From a bacterium (GTDB taxonomy: Bacteria > Chloroflexota > Dormibacteria > Aeolococcales > Aeolococcaceae), in the NCBI GenBank assembly GCA_021850405.1, contig JAJZMA010000221.1:1-6605 (forward strand): a DNA stretch of 6,605 bases, written 5' to 3'. A program made the translations under genes and the position numbers. Below, piece by piece: positions 5,783-6,605 of the stretch. The notes under the pieces were generated by a model, which searched no databases, was not told the DNA's origin, and saw only the letters and a list, made by a program, of their open reading frames with translations. Numbering within the stretch: the stretch's first letter is position 1; every line of letters starts with the position of its first letter.

Positions 5783-6605
5783 CTAGGCCCCCAGTGACTG
5801 GGCCATCTGAGCCAGCGCCAGCTGCAAGGCTGCCTGTGGCTCAGCATCTCCGCGCTTGGATGCCAGGTCAGCGTAATGGAGGAGCGCCAGCCATCGCTGG
5901 GCCCGATTGAGCCCCACTTTTCTTGAAAGCCTGCTCACCTGTTCGAACTTCCATGGTGGCATCCCAAGCTGCGCTGCCCCTCCTGGCGGTGAGGATGCGA
6001 TGGCAGAGGCGACTGCAAGAAGATCGTGTACCTGGAGCGCAAGCGATCCCAGCAGCTGGACTGGAGCATTGCCCCGCGAAAGAAGCAGCTCCATGCGACC
6101 CATAGCATCGCCAGGGCTGCGGCAAAGATCGTCGAGCAGCTGCCATGCCTCTGCACCTCCCTCCAGACTCACGTAGCGACGAATCTCATCGACCCCAACC
6201 GACTGCCCAGCAAAGAGAGACTCCAGCTTTGCAACCTCGTTTGAGAAGAGCTCTGCGCCCTCACTGGCGAGCCCCAGCAGTTCAGCCCGGGCCTGCGGTG
6301 TAGGAGTGAAGGATGCTCCCCGAAGCAGCTGTTCTGCCCATGCGGTGAGTGCACGCCCCTTCATCTTTTCGCATCTCTCAACCTTTCCTCCAAGCTCCCG
6401 CACTGCTTTTACCAGTGGATGGCTCTCGGGGAGCAAGCTGGCAGAAAAACAGACAGCAAGCTCTTCTGGTCTCCCATGCAGTGCACGGACCAGTTGCTCA
6501 AGGGATGCAGCTCCCTTGTTGCCTTTTTCCAGCAGATAGGTGAAATCCTTGACCAGCAGCGCCCTCTCCTCGGCAAAGAGTGAGCCTTCAGTAAGCGCAG
6601 TGGTC
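5783..6605 (-). CDS. holA: DNA polymerase III delta subunit, N-terminal part missing
   Basis: A frame open at the right edge, 273 codons visible and ending at TAG; about 60-80 N-terminal residues are outside the window. HolA is the wrench of the clamp loader that opens the beta clamp and loads it on DNA. The first visible residues include EGSLFAEERALLV, whose Leu-Phe (codons at 6575-6580) corresponds to the clamp-contacting pair in the SLF motif of E. coli delta. Then come the end of the AAA+-like domain (LLPESHPLVKAVRELGGK), the helical middle domain (SNEVAKLESLF) and the C-terminal collar domain (SLEGGAEAWQLLDDL, LLGSLALQVHDLL, GMPPWKFEQVSRLSRK). A TTG at 6434-6436 could look like a start but lies in the middle of the protein. 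It faces rpsT; a holA-rpsT neighbourhood is common in several bacterial groups. Confidence 0.95.
   Translation of the reverse strand, partial: TTALTEGSLFAEERALLVKDFTYLLEKGNKGAASLEQLVRALHGRPEELAVCFSASLLPESHPLVKAVRELGGKVERCEKMKGRALTAWAEQLLRGASFTPTPQARAELLGLASEGAELFSNEVAKLESLFAGQSVGVDEIRRYVSLEGGAEAWQLLDDLCRSPGDAMGRMELLLSRGNAPVQLLGSLALQVHDLLAVASAIASSPPGGAAQLGMPPWKFEQVSRLSRKVGLNRAQRWLALLHYADLASKRGDAEPQAALQLALAQMAQSLGA

Noticed and set aside
5784..5804. Palindrome CCCAGTGACTGGG at the holA stop region, compared with AAGACTCAGTCTT (792-804) at the reductase stop
   Set aside because: Both are 13-base palindromes at gene ends, but they share no sequence. With a 1-base centre they form only short stems, so they are probably coincidental.

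Overview
The window carries a compact set of bacterial housekeeping genes at moderately high GC (high-50s percent by eye). The lineage is not fixed by the sequence. A MurT/GatD pair points to a peptidoglycan-making monoderm-type (Terrabacteria) bacterium. Actinomycetota and Chloroflexota both fit, and the long Lys/Ala/Thr tail on ribosomal protein S20 and the GTG/TTG starts are compatible with either.

Layout. Five recognisable genes lie on the minus strand to the left of a divergent promoter region at about 5031-5177. In transcription order they are ispE (4152-5030), murT (2596-4080), gatD (1812-2603), a ferredoxin-NADP+ reductase-like flavoprotein (797-1591) and a small GlsB/YeaQ-type membrane protein (228-524). 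murT and gatD overlap by 8 bases, so they are almost certainly translationally coupled. The two right-hand gaps (1592-1811 and 525-796) are longer and hold short ORFs, Shine-Dalgarno sites and palindromes rather than large genes. The first 192 bases may hold the start of another minus-strand gene running off the edge; this is weakly supported. On the plus strand rpsT (5178-5636) has its own extended -10 promoter. It converges on holA (minus strand, 5783 to the right edge), which lacks its N-terminal part.

How they work together. IspE supplies isoprenoid precursors by the non-mevalonate (MEP) pathway, which among other products feed undecaprenyl phosphate, the carrier of lipid II. MurT and GatD then amidate the D-glutamate of lipid II. 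ispE-murT-gatD therefore reads as a cell-envelope cluster. The reductase and the membrane protein are less clearly connected. rpsT and holA are a translation/replication pair.

No mobile element, CRISPR array, tRNA or rRNA was seen, and no clearly new system. The points most worth a second look are the in-frame mini-ORF ending in TAA just before the reductase, a tiny CxxC ORF coupled to it, non-consensus nucleotide-binding residues in the reductase, a shortened segment in IspE, and an AGTTAACT palindrome repeated before two successive genes.
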